Below are positions 30,641-42,434 of a stretch of 64,000 nucleotides of DNA, in pieces (the stretch's first letter is position 1; each line of letters opens with the position of its first letter). The DNA is from Liolophura sinensis. Its lineage: Eukaryota; Mollusca; Polyplacophora; Chitonida; Chitonidae. A program made the translations under genes and the position numbers. The notes beneath the pieces are model-generated. The model saw nothing but the letters and a program-made list of their open reading frames with translations. It did not search any database and was not told the origin of the DNA. The DNA lies in the NCBI RefSeq assembly GCF_032854445.1, contig NC_088295.1:70291249-70355248 (forward strand), in the 5' to 3' direction.

Positions 30641-32621
30641 TACAAAGATAAAGCCTGACTTTCGGAGCATTTAGGCAAGAGATATAGTGATATAATTACA
30701 GACGTACAACATAGGGAGTGAGACCAGAGCTACAACGACAGTGTGACAGCTGGCAAATGGTTACATATCCGGTGAAATAAGCCCTCTTGTTAATTTACCT
30801 CAGTCAGGGTTTTATTCTAACTCATCGTGCGAATGCATAAATAGTAACCTGTGAAAATAGTTTCTTGACTGCCTTGGGCTTAATGTTCAGTACAATACCT
30901 GTGAATAACGTTGAGCTTTTGAAGTGTTTACAGATGATCTTTCGACTGGATACTGACTGAATTTCACGTTGAGCCTTTGAAGTGATTACAAATGGTCATG
31001 TGAGTGGGTGCTGATAGAATTAATGCTTTAGAATTTATGTTCCTTGATATTCCCAGGTATGTCTTTTTGTACTATATTCAATGTAGACCAAGAACTAATT
31101 GATTTCGATATTAGCTGCGACAAACAGCTGTCCATATCGTTCAGTCGTCAGTGGACTGGTCAGTTGATCAAATCGTTCTAAAACGGCTGTAAATTAGCAA
31201 CATCTTCTGCATTCCAGAAACAGTCGACGTCAATAAGGGAATGGACCTTGTGACGAGATGGGATGTTACCAATTTCACCGACAGACCGACGGTGACCAAT
31301 TGACAAACAGATCGGCTTAAAGTGTTAGAGAGCTTTGCGTATGTAAAAGTATGACACTTCGCTCAGAGTTTTCCTTCAACCTGACTTTCATAATACACAT
31401 TGACCATGATTTCTCAAAATCTAAGCCTGTATGATAGCTACCATCACCATTTCCAGGGAACAAGAGGAATCTGTGGTATTCGTAGCATGAGAAGGGCGCG
31501 GAAGGCGAGGGGTGCGCGGACCCTCTTATTTCACGTGTTTGGCGGGGACACGAAGGTCGCGAAGGACTCACATTTTACAGGCTACACACACGGAGGTCTC
31601 TACCCTGAGCCACAGAGATAATGAATGTGCTTGAGAGGTGTCAGTTTACCTTCACACCTGAAAGACGAATATGATTGGGACGAAACTTGAAATGTTGATG
31701 TTTTCCGTAAGGCAGCGTATTTGGTCCTCTTTCACTTCCCCGATCTATTCGTCATCTATCCAGTATGAATACTTGGATGGATGTCAGTTGTGTAAGTCAT
31801 CGTTTCCTTTAAAGAACGAGGTAATACAAGATGGCCACCATATGGTGAGATATTGCTATTTAGAGCAAAGCAGTAATTATCAGATTTTGTAATTTAAGCC
31901 GATACTGTACATGCGTTTGCGCTGTGTGTGCCATCATATATTGTTATTTACAAACAACCATGCAGAACTTAATTCAGCTTTTTTGTTGTTTCAAAAGTGC
32001 TGCCAGATGGCATCAACAGTGACGTAATTAGCAGTTTGCGTAAACTCTATGTTCCCTTGATAATGGTGAGTACTATGAGGCAATCAGTACACTTGATATA
32101 TTCTCTGGACTCAGTGTAAAAGTGGGTGAAAGTGATATCGAGGTTGGAAGCTAATAACTGTTCATTTTCGTCGATTTACATTTTCGTCGATTTACTACTG
32201 CCAATAAGAGAAAGATCAGCTATTCCAAACTTCTTCCACTTCTTCCACTCAGAGCATGAAACGCTTTGATTGACACAGAGTCAAGATATCTGCCCACACC
32301 TACTCACGCAGCACCATCATCAAAGTGAACAAATACAGCACAAGAGAAAGTGTCTGCGTTATCTACAAAGCATTTACAGCCCACAGGGTTTCCTAAGCTC
32401 TGAATAAGAGTGTGTCAGTCATTGAGCGCGCATTTCAAACGTGTGAAAAGCTTGCACAGGTACAGCCACACTCAGAAGGCCAAATAGATTTGATTTTGTA
32501 GTTGAATTCACCGACTCATTTGTCATTGCCAAGGATAGGGCAACAACGGCCCTTTAGTGTTTCAGAATACTTCACATGTCCAAAACTCGGCCGCACTGAT
32601 GCACATTGACATGTGTTGATG
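30641..32621. other. No gene seen; old receptor 5' flank in part
   Basis: Apart from the flank similarity near 31200-31330 nothing is recognised. Frames at 31317-31621 are antisense to each other without motifs. Confidence 0.4.
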
Positions 32622-32762
32622 GTGTTTTAAGCCGTACTCAAGGAATATTTAACTAATACAGACCCTCTTACGTACAAGCAGAGAGGAAGCTAGCATGAGT
32701 TGAACTTGAGCCCACAGACACCGCATTGGTGAGAGACCCCTGAGCTATTGTGCTGAAGGCGC
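32622..32762 (-). mobile_element. SINE family 1 with internal deletion
   Basis: Keeps the 3' tail (GTGTTTTAAGCCGTACTCAA) and the tRNA-head side (CTAGCATGAGTTGAACTTGA, ACACCGCATTGGTGAGAGAC), but the middle block (GGGTTTCCCCCGG region) is deleted. Confidence 0.75.
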
Positions 32763-33349
32763 CCAGTCGCTTTGAGGAAGATGAATAGAATGTGCAAGTC
32801 ATGTAAGTCGCCCATCATTACACTGACATTGCTGTATTTCAGTGGGCTGGTCCATGTCAGCTCTGTGGTTCTGCTGTACAAAGGTTGGTCTCCAGTAATG
32901 ACTAAGTGTTTCTGACCAAAGACGCTTTGTAATTTCGCGAAAGAGATTGATGTTGATGCTGTTGTCACAGTATCGTTGTCATCAGCATGTATATGAAGGA
33001 TTGGCATCATACCCACGGTGGTTAACAATCTGGTTAACGCCTGAGCTTGGTGCTTCAGAGCACTGCATGCTACTTCTGGTTGACCTTCAGTTGGATACCA
33101 TTTATCAAGGTGAATTTTTCCACTGATAACTGGCTTGGGCCTTTGGCAACAGGAGACCGTTACAGAATCCAACCCATGTGATTTTTGGAGTTGAGCTCGT
33201 GTTCCATCTCTCTGGACCTCCCTTGTTTTCGCTGATGGCTCACGCTGCCAAAGCGCACATTGTGCTGCCTGAAAGATATTCTTTCCATCTAACGATCCAT
33301 TTCCGTCCATCATCCTTTTCCATCTCTTCCTGAACATCTGTGTAGTCAA
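32763..33349 (-). pseudogene. Unidentified coding relic with a GDQPLY block
   Basis: A 200-codon minus-strand frame. Recognisable blocks are MPILHIHADDNDTVTTAS, QSVFGQKHLVITGDQPLYSR (about 32930-32870), LTWTSPLKYSNVSVMMGDLH and ILFIFLKATGRL. The combination of a GDQPLY stretch, a Trp/Pro-spaced middle and an MMG-LH stretch followed by LK..G recalls a multi-copy ORF family of invertebrate genomes that I cannot name with certainty and whose function is unknown. The frame runs on into the adjacent SINE (32690-32762), whose translation (SGVSHQCGVCGLKFNSC) forms a fake C-terminus. No clear native start, so truncated. Confidence 0.45.
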
Positions 33350-36240
33350 ATTTATGTCAAGACAATACTTCCAGGTTCACGAGGCACAATTTGTCTTTGG
33401 GTGTATAGGTATGTACATTGTTCATATTTTTGGAGAATATTGTAGGCAATACTTGTATTTGTTCGGAGTGCTATGCCAGTGCCGATCGTATGTTCTGCTT
33501 CAAGAAATACGTCATACATGCCTTGTGTACATTCGGTAATAGCCTGACATTAAAAGTAATGTTTTTTAAACCAAAAATTGTCTTCATTTACAAAACAAGC
33601 TCTAAAAAACGGTAAGTTCCAATTCTGAAGAATGGTAGGTTTTTTTTTTTTTTTTAGATCTGAAACATTATAAGTACGTACATGGTATTTGTACAAAAAC
33701 ATGTCAATGCCACTGCTTTTGAACATGACATTTGCTTCCTTTAATGTTGGAAAATAATAATTTTATTATGGGGTGTTGAATAGAATATTAATGCCAAAAA
33801 TGCCAAAAATGTTTAAATTATGCTCTTTGTCGCCATTTTGTTTTTTCGACTTTAAAATACTTTAAGGGTCAAAGCCAATCTGACATCCACCCTGGGGGTG
33901 TTACATAGGACCCATATAACGTGCCTAGCTATTTAATTTGTTTGTAACAGAGAGATGCCATCAAACGACACCATAGCCTGTATATCTATTATAGTCTTGC
34001 TAAGGAGAATAACACCCTGTCCGTCAACGGAAGGCTCTTTAAAAGTCAATAGATGTTAGTTAATACCTAAGATTTCATCATCTCAAAATCACTCCCCTAT
34101 TTGTGAAGCTGAATTGTTTTGGGCGGACATAAAAAAACGCTCAGGCCAGCCCAAGTCCAACGCCTGCCATAGGACCTATATTTGTATCGTTACCTAAGGA
34201 ATTATAAATACAGTGTTAAATACAGATAATTTCCAGCGAAGCTTTGACGTAACCACACTTCAAACGTTGTCACCTTCCACTGATACATTCATCCGACACG
34301 ATGTACATCCAACATCACTTTCCAATGGCACAACCATTGTCCATTACCAACATCTCTTCAGCGCAGATATCCACACCGCCAGCGACGTGTTCTAAACGGC
34401 TGTTTGTTAAAATAGTAACATTTCTGTATTAACCACGCCTCCTTTTCACTCAGTCAATTGTTCATGTACCATGACTATTACCACTTTATGAGCTATAATG
34501 TTCTTTCATGCATCTTACATGATTATTTAGATTAATTGGATTTCTTTGTTCTTAAATTGTGGGCGTAAGAATTATGCAGACATTCCGTGGACATTTATTT
34601 CTGACGTGAAATCTGTTAATCTTTTGCCTTCTTTAAGCTAGATGGATTTCTTGTGAAATCATGGAGCGTTATCAATGCTCCCTTATCACATTTAATGTTT
34701 CCTTTTCTTAAGAAACGGAGAAATGTTTAAAAGTTGGGGAAGTTTCGCCAATATTCAAGACAGAAAAACGGAGCAACCTCGAAAATTACAGACCAATATC
34801 AGTGCTTGCAGACTTTCGCTTACGTCTATCATCTCAGGCCACTCCAATTACAGCAAAGGAGGACACTCTGCAACAGTTCCCTCTATTATCTCTACTCAAC
34901 GCGTGCTGACGTACAAATTGTTTTATCAACTTGAATGTATCGCTTTAAATTACTTTTTTATTTGACCAAATTGGAAAGCGCTCATCAATATAACACTAGC
35001 AGTCAGCGATTAGATTTTGACTTGCCTATATATATAGAGAGAGAAACAATTTGTCTCATTCTCTGTATATATCATCGGGTACCATCACCCTTGGTACAGT
35101 TGTATTTCGATTGTGTATTCCAAATGTAACAAAAAACTTGAACAGGAGAATAGGAAAACCACACGGAATTTATACACAGGAAATTAATTGTGTCATTAGT
35201 GTTACATATGTGGCAGGAGTAAATATGAATGTTCTTGGTAATATGTTCACTCACAGTTACAGTCGTTTATTAGGATAAAGTTGCATCACGTGACCAAATA
35301 TGGTGTTCGTCGAAGAACTTATGATGAAAACTTATGATAAAAAAATAAATAATTTTCCATATTTTTCTCTGACATACTCAGAAAACTTGAAGTAGTTACG
35401 GGTTTAATGTTGTTACCCACTGCATAATGTGTACTGGACGATTTTCATTATTGTCCAACCATTTATTTTTAGTTATGTGCAATATTATTCCTAACAATGC
35501 ACTATCCCCTCTCTACGTTTGCCTTAGATCACTGCCACGATCAAATTTGTACAGAAATCTTAAACCACGCCGAGTTCACTGCGGTTACGGTGATGAGGCA
35601 GGAAGTGATGTGAGAAAACTCAAAAACTCAAAGAAACCTTTGTTTCTAGTAATGATTTATGTACATGCATTTTATTCATCTAAAGTGTGTACAACATGCC
35701 CAAAACCAACACCGGAAACATTTTTATTGATTAATGCAGAGTAAGTAGTTCCCCACGAGGGCAACAGAGATGAGGCATAGTGGAAGCAAGCCTACGTGCA
35801 CCTCGCATGCTCCAAATATCAAACTTGATATGGAGTGAGGGTAAAGAGTGGCACATGCGCTATAGGAAGTATAGTAAACAACAACACCTGATTTGATTAG
35901 CCGCATTCAGCACGTTGTTGAACTTGACTAAACAGTAAGGTTGTAAGCGATTTAGGAGTGATGTAATGCTATGAGGTTATGAATGATGTTACCATTGTGA
36001 CACATTAAAATGGGTTATACAAGTAATTTATTGAGTTTCAGAATCATATCCGCATTACCAGGTTTAATATATGACGGATCCCGTTCACCATTTATGTAAC
36101 TATAGCTTGGTGAGTGATTTCATTATTACTAGCTGTACTTGTCACACCATACACAATACTTAATTGTTAATCTATATAGTGACATACATTTACTAAATAT
36201 TGTAATTATACTGTGTTATACAGTTGGAAAATAGCCTTTG
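33350..36240. other. No gene seen; duplicated non-coding DNA
   Basis: Counterpart of 2995-6660. Short conserved blocks and a T run at 33640-33654. Open frames do not agree with those of copy A. Confidence 0.5.
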
Positions 36241-36255
36241 TATAGGTTATGTGTA

Positions 36256-36555
36256 CCACATGTGGTGTGTCAGGGTGGCAGACTGTTGGAAATAGCTATT
36301 TTTTTTGTTATGAATCTATCCATGCCACATGTGGTGTGTCCGGGTTGCAGACTGCTGGTAATAGCCATTATATTTGTTATGAATCTATCCATGTCACATG
36401 TGGTGTGTCCTGGTTGCACACTGTTGGTAATAGCCATTATTTTTGTTATGAATCTATCCATGCCACATGTGGTGTGTCCGGGTTGCAGACTGTTGGAAAT
36501 AGCCATTATTTTTGCCATGAATCTATCCATTCCACATGTGGTGTGTCCAAAATGC
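36256..36555 (+). repeat. 69-bp minisatellite, copy B only
   Basis: The motif CCACATGTGGTGTGTCC starts units at 36256, 36325, 36394, 36463 and 36532, exactly 69 bases apart. Unit bodies contain TTGCAGACTGTTGG and TTGTTATGAATCTATCCATG. Copy A has one such motif at 6661, continuing directly into the sequence found after the last unit. CACATGTG within the unit is a palindromic E-box-like site. Confidence 0.95.
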
Positions 36556-36811
36556 AGGCTTGTACGTAATGTTAACGTTATGTGTCAATCATGAATCATA
36601 GTTCAGCCTGACAGTGCAAACGCTGTTTATGTTACCAAAAATCATTTGCTTCTACAGGGCATGGATTCCACCCTCTTATTCTGTACCATCATGTCTCGAT
36701 CTTCAACAATCTCCCTGAACTATACATGTATCAGACTTCCCTGGTTACGTGTTTAGTGTAGTGTAAGGACCAGCCTTTCCTGCGCGAGGTACACAGTTCC
36801 AGGTTAAGCTT

Positions 36812-37030
36812 TTTTTACGAAGTACTCAAGGATATTTCACTTACACGACGGCAGCCAGGATTATGCTGGTAGGAAACCGAGCAGAGCCCGCCGGAAAACC
36901 CACGACCATCCGCAGTTTGCTGTACACCTTCCCACGTACGACGGGAGAGGAAGAGAGCATGAGCCGGATTTGAACTCTCATCAACCGCACAGGTAGGAGA
37001 CTCCTTGGTCACTGTGGCGCACTGACACGG
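36812..37030 (-). mobile_element. SINE family 1 (absent from copy A)
   Basis: T run, ACGAAGTACTCAAGGATATT, CGGCAGCCAGGATTATGCTG, GGAAAACCCACGACCATCCG and GAGCCGGATTTGAACTCTCA follow the family order on the minus strand. Copy A is continuous at about 6905-6930, so the insert (SINE plus about 150 bp to 37180) is specific to B. Confidence 0.88.
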
Positions 37031-38372
37031 AACTAAGGCCCCTGTACCAGTATAAGATCACATGTCAGTAGACGGGATATGTTGCATATTGAATTTTGAC
37101 ATCAACAATCATGTATTTGTTTCAAGTCCACTTATCACCGTAGTTTGTTGTGGGTAACGTCGCACCTAAACCGTGCGATAAGTCGTTCCTTCAAGGCGGC
37201 TTAGGCGTTCCTGTATAGCTGCACTATTATTATATATCGACGTTTTGACCATTACTGAGCCGCAAGAGACACAGCTGAGAGGCTTAATCTTATTGAAGTG
37301 ATTCATGTTGAACTTTTCCTTGTCTGACAAACGGTCTTGCGTGTTATACTGGTGTACCACACATGGTATTCAACAAACACAAGCACAGTACCCAAAGTGT
37401 GGACTGAAAGCGAACCTGACAATCTGTCACCATCGCGCAACCTGGAGTGTCAGTTAGCTCCACAGAGTCCTAGCTTTGCTAACACTTCTGTGGAACTATA
37501 CAACATTCTATTTAATTCTCTTGGAGTAGTGCCAGAATTCTGCTGCCTCGCACCTCAGGCACTTATCTCGTGTCTAAACTGATAATTATTAATTCAATCT
37601 TTTGATCGAAGTATTGTGTGCATATTTATGACAACAAATGCTTTAATGCTGTTATTATCCGAAAATACAAAAGATATATCTGACAATACATTAGTTTATT
37701 CTAAAGAAATACCCATGACGTTCCATGGTTCCACGAAATAAAACTTTCAATGGTATAACTCAAACTATGACGTTCTTAGCTTTATATAGCTGTAAATCAA
37801 ATAACTGATCAAGCATCGGAAAAACGAGTTTTTTTTTAGAACAAATGCATTCAACTCCCACACATAAACACAGCAGTAAGGGTGTTCCTTTTGTAGATAC
37901 AAAATCGTGTTGATTAAACATCGTGTTGATATCGTAAAAACGAAATGAATTGGTTGATATTGTGTTGATATATATCTTAAATTAGTTCAGATTTATACAA
38001 GCATGTATAGAATTAACTGGCGTCAAATACAAGGATGGCTAGCCCATAAACAAACTTGTGCACTTCATTCTAAGCAGCTTCTACTACTTATACATCGTAT
38101 TATCATATACACTGTATGGTACTGTAGTCCTAAAAGAACTCTTATCAGATTGCGTAACTCTTGTTGGATCCCTTGTACAACACTGCCCTGTACTCATGTA
38201 TGATTCTATACACTCACAATCGATAAAGAGCTTGCCTAAGTCTCCATTAAATTGTCACTTCAGTTAAACACAACTCATCATCTGTATTCTTTTTGACTTG
38301 ACGGTACCTGCTGATTCTACTTCAAAGATATTTAAACTTATGGACGATCGTCACTATACATTGTTCAAGGAT
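37031..38372. other. 3' flank of receptor copy B
   Basis: Well conserved with 6930-8069 and without a shared reading frame; likely 3' UTR and flank. Confidence 0.4.
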
Positions 38373-40032
38373 TTAGATGTGTGACGTTTGTGTTATTCTG
38401 GTCACAGAGCTTTGGCGATAAAATTTGGCACCAGGACAGTAGGAACAAAATAAGTGTCCAAAGGCCGCCCTAAAATTTGCTAACATCAAGAAATAGATCA
38501 TCGGATTTGCAATGTGGTTCATATACTGCAAAAGTCGAAAAGACCAGTTGATGGCGAAGTCTGACCTCTGACCAATGCTGTTTAACATTTGTGGAGCAAG
38601 GTGATAAATTAGCACAGTCACTCTAAATGGCAGAAGACATACAAGAAAAATGACCAGGACTGACACCAGCATTGCTATGACTTGTAAACGAGCTTTCCTG
38701 GCCGTTTGGGCCCCAGCTCCTTGGGCGTCACTTTGTGGTACTTGTGTTTTCAGTGTAATAATCATCTTACCATAGAGTACCATCAGTACAGGGATGGGCA
38801 GGAAAAACGTTGTGATCATCAGTGCAATATCGTACCACTTTACCCAAGGTTCATCCCATATGATGTAGCAATATGTCTGTGTTGTATTCTGAAACTCGAA
38901 TTCTTCGTACCTCGTGGCGTACCCAAGCGGTAAAGAGACACCAATGGTTATGATCCAGATAAGGAACAGCAGACCGCAGATTTTAGGGGTGGTCCACATC
39001 CCCAGGCTCCTAAGAGGGTGGCACAGTACCGTGTATCTCTCCACGGCCATGAGAAGGAATATAAATATTGAAGCCACAGACGCACCTCTGTCGATGGCAC
39101 CAATAAACACACCTGGAATTACATCACAATAATGTAATGTAAAACGACGACACGTAAACAATCCATTACAATTCCCTAGAACGTATTGAACTGCCCCTTT
39201 TTTCCAACTGTGTGAAGTGCCTTCACTCTTCATCTTATATTTTTATAGTTCTTAAACGTTCATGATTACATTCATCCATTTGATTTCCATCACTGAAAGT
39301 TTTAAAATAATATATATTTAATTATCTAAATGTTGTGTGAAGGACTACTGTGAGTAGAGGGTGTCCGAGGTCAGTCTTTGACTATTAGCACGTTACGAAC
39401 CAACTTTTCTACGTACAAACTTGACTAGCACATTGGTGTCCATACAGCGAGCGGAATGAATATTCATCCAAATTTTTCCGATGCAAACGGCTACTTTTTG
39501 CCAAGTGATGGATAGAGGTCATTTTTAATGTTTGCGAGAACGTGGGGTAAATATTAACAGTTTCCGGACGAAGCAATCCAAGATGTAATTTGCAAGTTCA
39601 AATATGTCAAAAGTGTATGTTAAAACTTTCATTGGTGTCTGCCCATAAAGTGAATGAGGACGAAGTAAATTTTTATGCTGTCATTCTAACTATCTTAAAC
39701 AGCAATGTTACGGCGCTAAAATACTTGGGCCTTGTCACACTCGCGCATATATACTTACAGAAACTAGCTCCTATGAATGAGGCATCCAAGTCAAACAGAA
39801 AGATAAATGGTATTATTGGTAAAAAGACCAGAACGATGAGATCAGCCAGTGCTAGCGAGGCTAAACACAGGTTGACAGCACTGCGCATTTTCTTCACCAA
39901 TAGAATGAGAGCAAGGACCAGTACATTGCCGACCACACCTGTGATGATGATACTTCCGAATATCACGGCGATGACGATTTTGTCGGAAAAACTGGGCAAC
40001 CAATACTCCTCTTCAGTGTGGTTTGAGCTCAT
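38373..40032 (-). CDS. Class A GPCR, peptide-receptor-like, intact copy B (2 exons)
   Basis: Exon 1 is 40032-39759 and exon 2 is 39112-38373, with a 646-bp phase-1 intron inside the Cys92 codon, giving 337 aa as in copy A. Membrane segments and motifs (GN36, D64, E116-R117-Y118, W144, P197, CLLP at 250-253, NP at 294-295, Cys92/Cys173) are all kept. It differs from copy A at 14 residues: E81D, L108F, I113M, V130M, L134P, L141F, I257T, D273Q, V289M, I296M, V297I, T307A, R326S and D336H. Most are conservative and lie in or near TM3, TM4 and TM7. NPIVY becomes NPMIY. P134 and M130 agree with the relic at 57.4 kb, suggesting that copy B keeps the older state there. Both copies look functional, so ligand preference could differ. 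Confidence 0.88.
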
Positions 40033-40548
40033 GTTGACTTTATGCTGATGAAACACAGATTTGCGACGGAGAGACACTGGTATGTTGACTGAAGGCAACT
40101 TTATAGCAAATGTACTGACAACTAATTTACTGTGATAGCAGGCCTGTTATTGACGAGACAAAATAAACTTACATATTGATAGAATACGTCAATATTTAAT
40201 GATACTGGTAGCTTTGCCGTATGCTCATGTGAACAACTTTTGTAATTAAATGTCTAAATTTTTAATTATTTTTGGCTATTAACGTCCTGGCACTTATCAC
40301 TAACTGTGTGGGCATGACATGCATTCAACTCCAACTCTGGACAAGCTCTGGACAAGCTCTGGACAGATCTGCATAGAAATACTAATGAAATTAAGTCTGT
40401 GACTGAAAATACAAATTTTTCTTCACACCTTCAAATGCAGGACTTTTTGCAAACCTGCAATTCGATTTTCTTTCCAACCCTTCATCCATTCAAATGTGCA
40501 TTCTGTTGTATTTGAAAAATTTGGGCATTGCCTATGCAAATCATGCAA

Positions 40549-41060
40549 TAATGACACCTAAAAACGGACCCCAGAGGTACACTAATACTTCCAGCTATCG
40601 TGTCATCGCTTTGTGTCATTCTTCCATTTCACACTTTCGTGCCATCGCTTTGTACTATCGTGCCACCGGTTTTGTCCATCGTCGGGCGATGATAATGACC
40701 TTAACTTGCTTCCACATTTATGATGTGAAATTTCTTATATTTCATTGTTTGAAAATCTGCTGCCTCTGTGAATTGTCTTTTGCGCTGAGATTATAAATGG
40801 ATGTTTTGTAGTTCTGTAGTCCAATTTAAAACAAACTCTGTGGCGATGAAGGAGTACCGGTACTTCGGTTTACTTTGCTGTTGGGTACGATATTGAAAGA
40901 TCAATGGAACGTCTCGAAGTCTGTATTTTGGGAATATTACGGCGCTTCATTGTGACTCACTGCACTTAGAACTTTTGTGTTGTGGTAGAAGAATATGTAC
41001 CAAACAATAGGAGGATTTCACTCCTGAAATACGGTGATATCAAGAAGTAGACAGTTTTGC
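40549..41060. other. No gene seen
   Basis: Spacer after the end of duplication copy B. Short repeated TCGTGCCATCGCTTTGT elements near 40590-40680. Confidence 0.35.
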
Positions 41061-42434
41061 AATGTTGGACTTTGAATGTCGAAAAGACCAGTTGATGGTT
41101 CCAAGTCGTTGGGAGTCACTTTGAGGCACTTGTCTTACCGTTTCTGACCATCCCCGTCCCAGTTCCTAGGACGTCATTTTGGGATACTTCTGTTTTCAGT
41201 GTAATAATCATCTTACCATAGAGTACCGTCAGTAAAGTTATGATCAGAAACGGAGTGATCATCAGAGTAATGTCGTACCACTTTACGCACTGTTCATCCC
41301 ACAGGATGAAGCAATAGGTCTGTGTTATATTATCATATTCATTTGGAGATTGCTGTTGAGGTGAATATCTTATGTTTGAAGAACAAATCGATGAAGTGAA
41401 CTTCAAACAAGTAGTTTTCAGCTGTTGAAATCAAAATTGTAGCAAGAGACTAAGCTGTAGTGAACCAGTTTCTTCTTCCTTTAGAAAGACACAAAGGGAG
41501 TACTTTCATTTTTCCCAAGTAAAAGTCTCGGTAAGGGATTCTGTAATAAATTAGCACTACTGACGGAACTAGCGCTTTGTGGGCACACAATCATGTATTT
41601 TAAAACCGAAGCATACAGTTCTATATTTGTCTTCCAACATTCTTATGATATATTAGCAAATGACAAAACTGCTTTAATTAACCGTAATTAAGCATTAAGC
41701 AACTAACCAATGTGCATACCGATTTACACTTGGCTGCGAAACTGATCTTGTAAATGAAGCACAGTAAATTTTATTTAATACACAACATAAATACGTTTGG
41801 AAGAGAAGATTTTGAACTATTACCAAAAAGCCAGGTGACTCATGGCACTATGCGTTTAGAACATTAAGCTATCATTCTAAGTTTGCTATCTTCTAATCAA
41901 AGTTCTGAAGACGGAGAAAAATCATGGAGCATAATAATAATGAAAAGAATTCAAACAATTACAATAAGATGCCAGCCTAACTTGAGCTCTAAATATAGAG
42001 TCTAGAATTACTGCGTAATAACATTGAACCTCTAAATATAAGGTATGAAATTGCCCAGTAAAAACTGAATTTCTAAACCAGCTATTAACCAGCCTCCAGA
42101 AGAAGTAATACAAGGTGTAAATGTAAATTTAAATATGTCAAAAGTGTGTTAAACCTTTTTTAAAAATAAAAACAATTGTTACGCTTTCATTCTAACTATG
42201 TCAAACAGTAATGTTAAAACGTTAAAATACTTGGATGTTGCCATACTCCCTTAGAAAACCGGCCATAACCAACGTGCCTAAACACTAATTGAGACCGTTG
42301 CGCATATTCGTCACCAGGTTAATGAGATCAAGGATCAATACATTGCCGATCAGACCTATGACGATGACGATGAGGACACGTTTGTCGGAAAAGCCGGTTA
42401 ACCAATTCTCCTTTTTAGAGCAGTTTGAGTTCAT
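41060..42434 (-). pseudogene. Receptor relic, heavily deleted
   Basis: Exon 1 begins with a kept ATG at 42434 (MNSNCSKKENWLTGFSDKRV) and continues through a TM1 with LIGNVLIL to LVTNMRNGLN, then a stop near 42290. TM2 and the donor site are lost. The exon-2 remnant at 41370-41116 starts in loop 2 (EYDNITQTYCFILWDEQCVK) and runs through TM5 (YDITLMITPFLIITLLTVLY, KMIITLKTEV). A trace of TM7 (CGAAAAGACCAGTTGATGG in inverse) survives near 41075. TM3, TM4 and TM6 are gone. It is an older copy than the 57.4-kb relic, judging from the amount lost. Confidence 0.8.

Larger units (their letters stand above)
28735..40548 (+). repeat. Segmental duplication, copy B (partner 1405-10213)
   Basis: Same orientation and block order as copy A. 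Differences specific to B are a 3-kb stretch at 30475-33500 with a receptor scrap and an unknown ORF; loss of the roughly 540 bp seen in A at 4340-4870; a five-copy expansion of a 69-bp unit at 36256-36552; and an insert with a family-1 SINE at about 36805-37180. A short direct repeat of about 40 bp (GTAGTCTAGGGTCTGTCTGC) is at 29430-29490. Confidence 0.9.

Noticed and set aside
36238-36594. Two overlapping long plus-strand frames and one antisense frame with 23-residue repeats
   Set aside because: All come from the 69-bp minisatellite, whose period is a multiple of three. Copy A has a single unit and no such frame.
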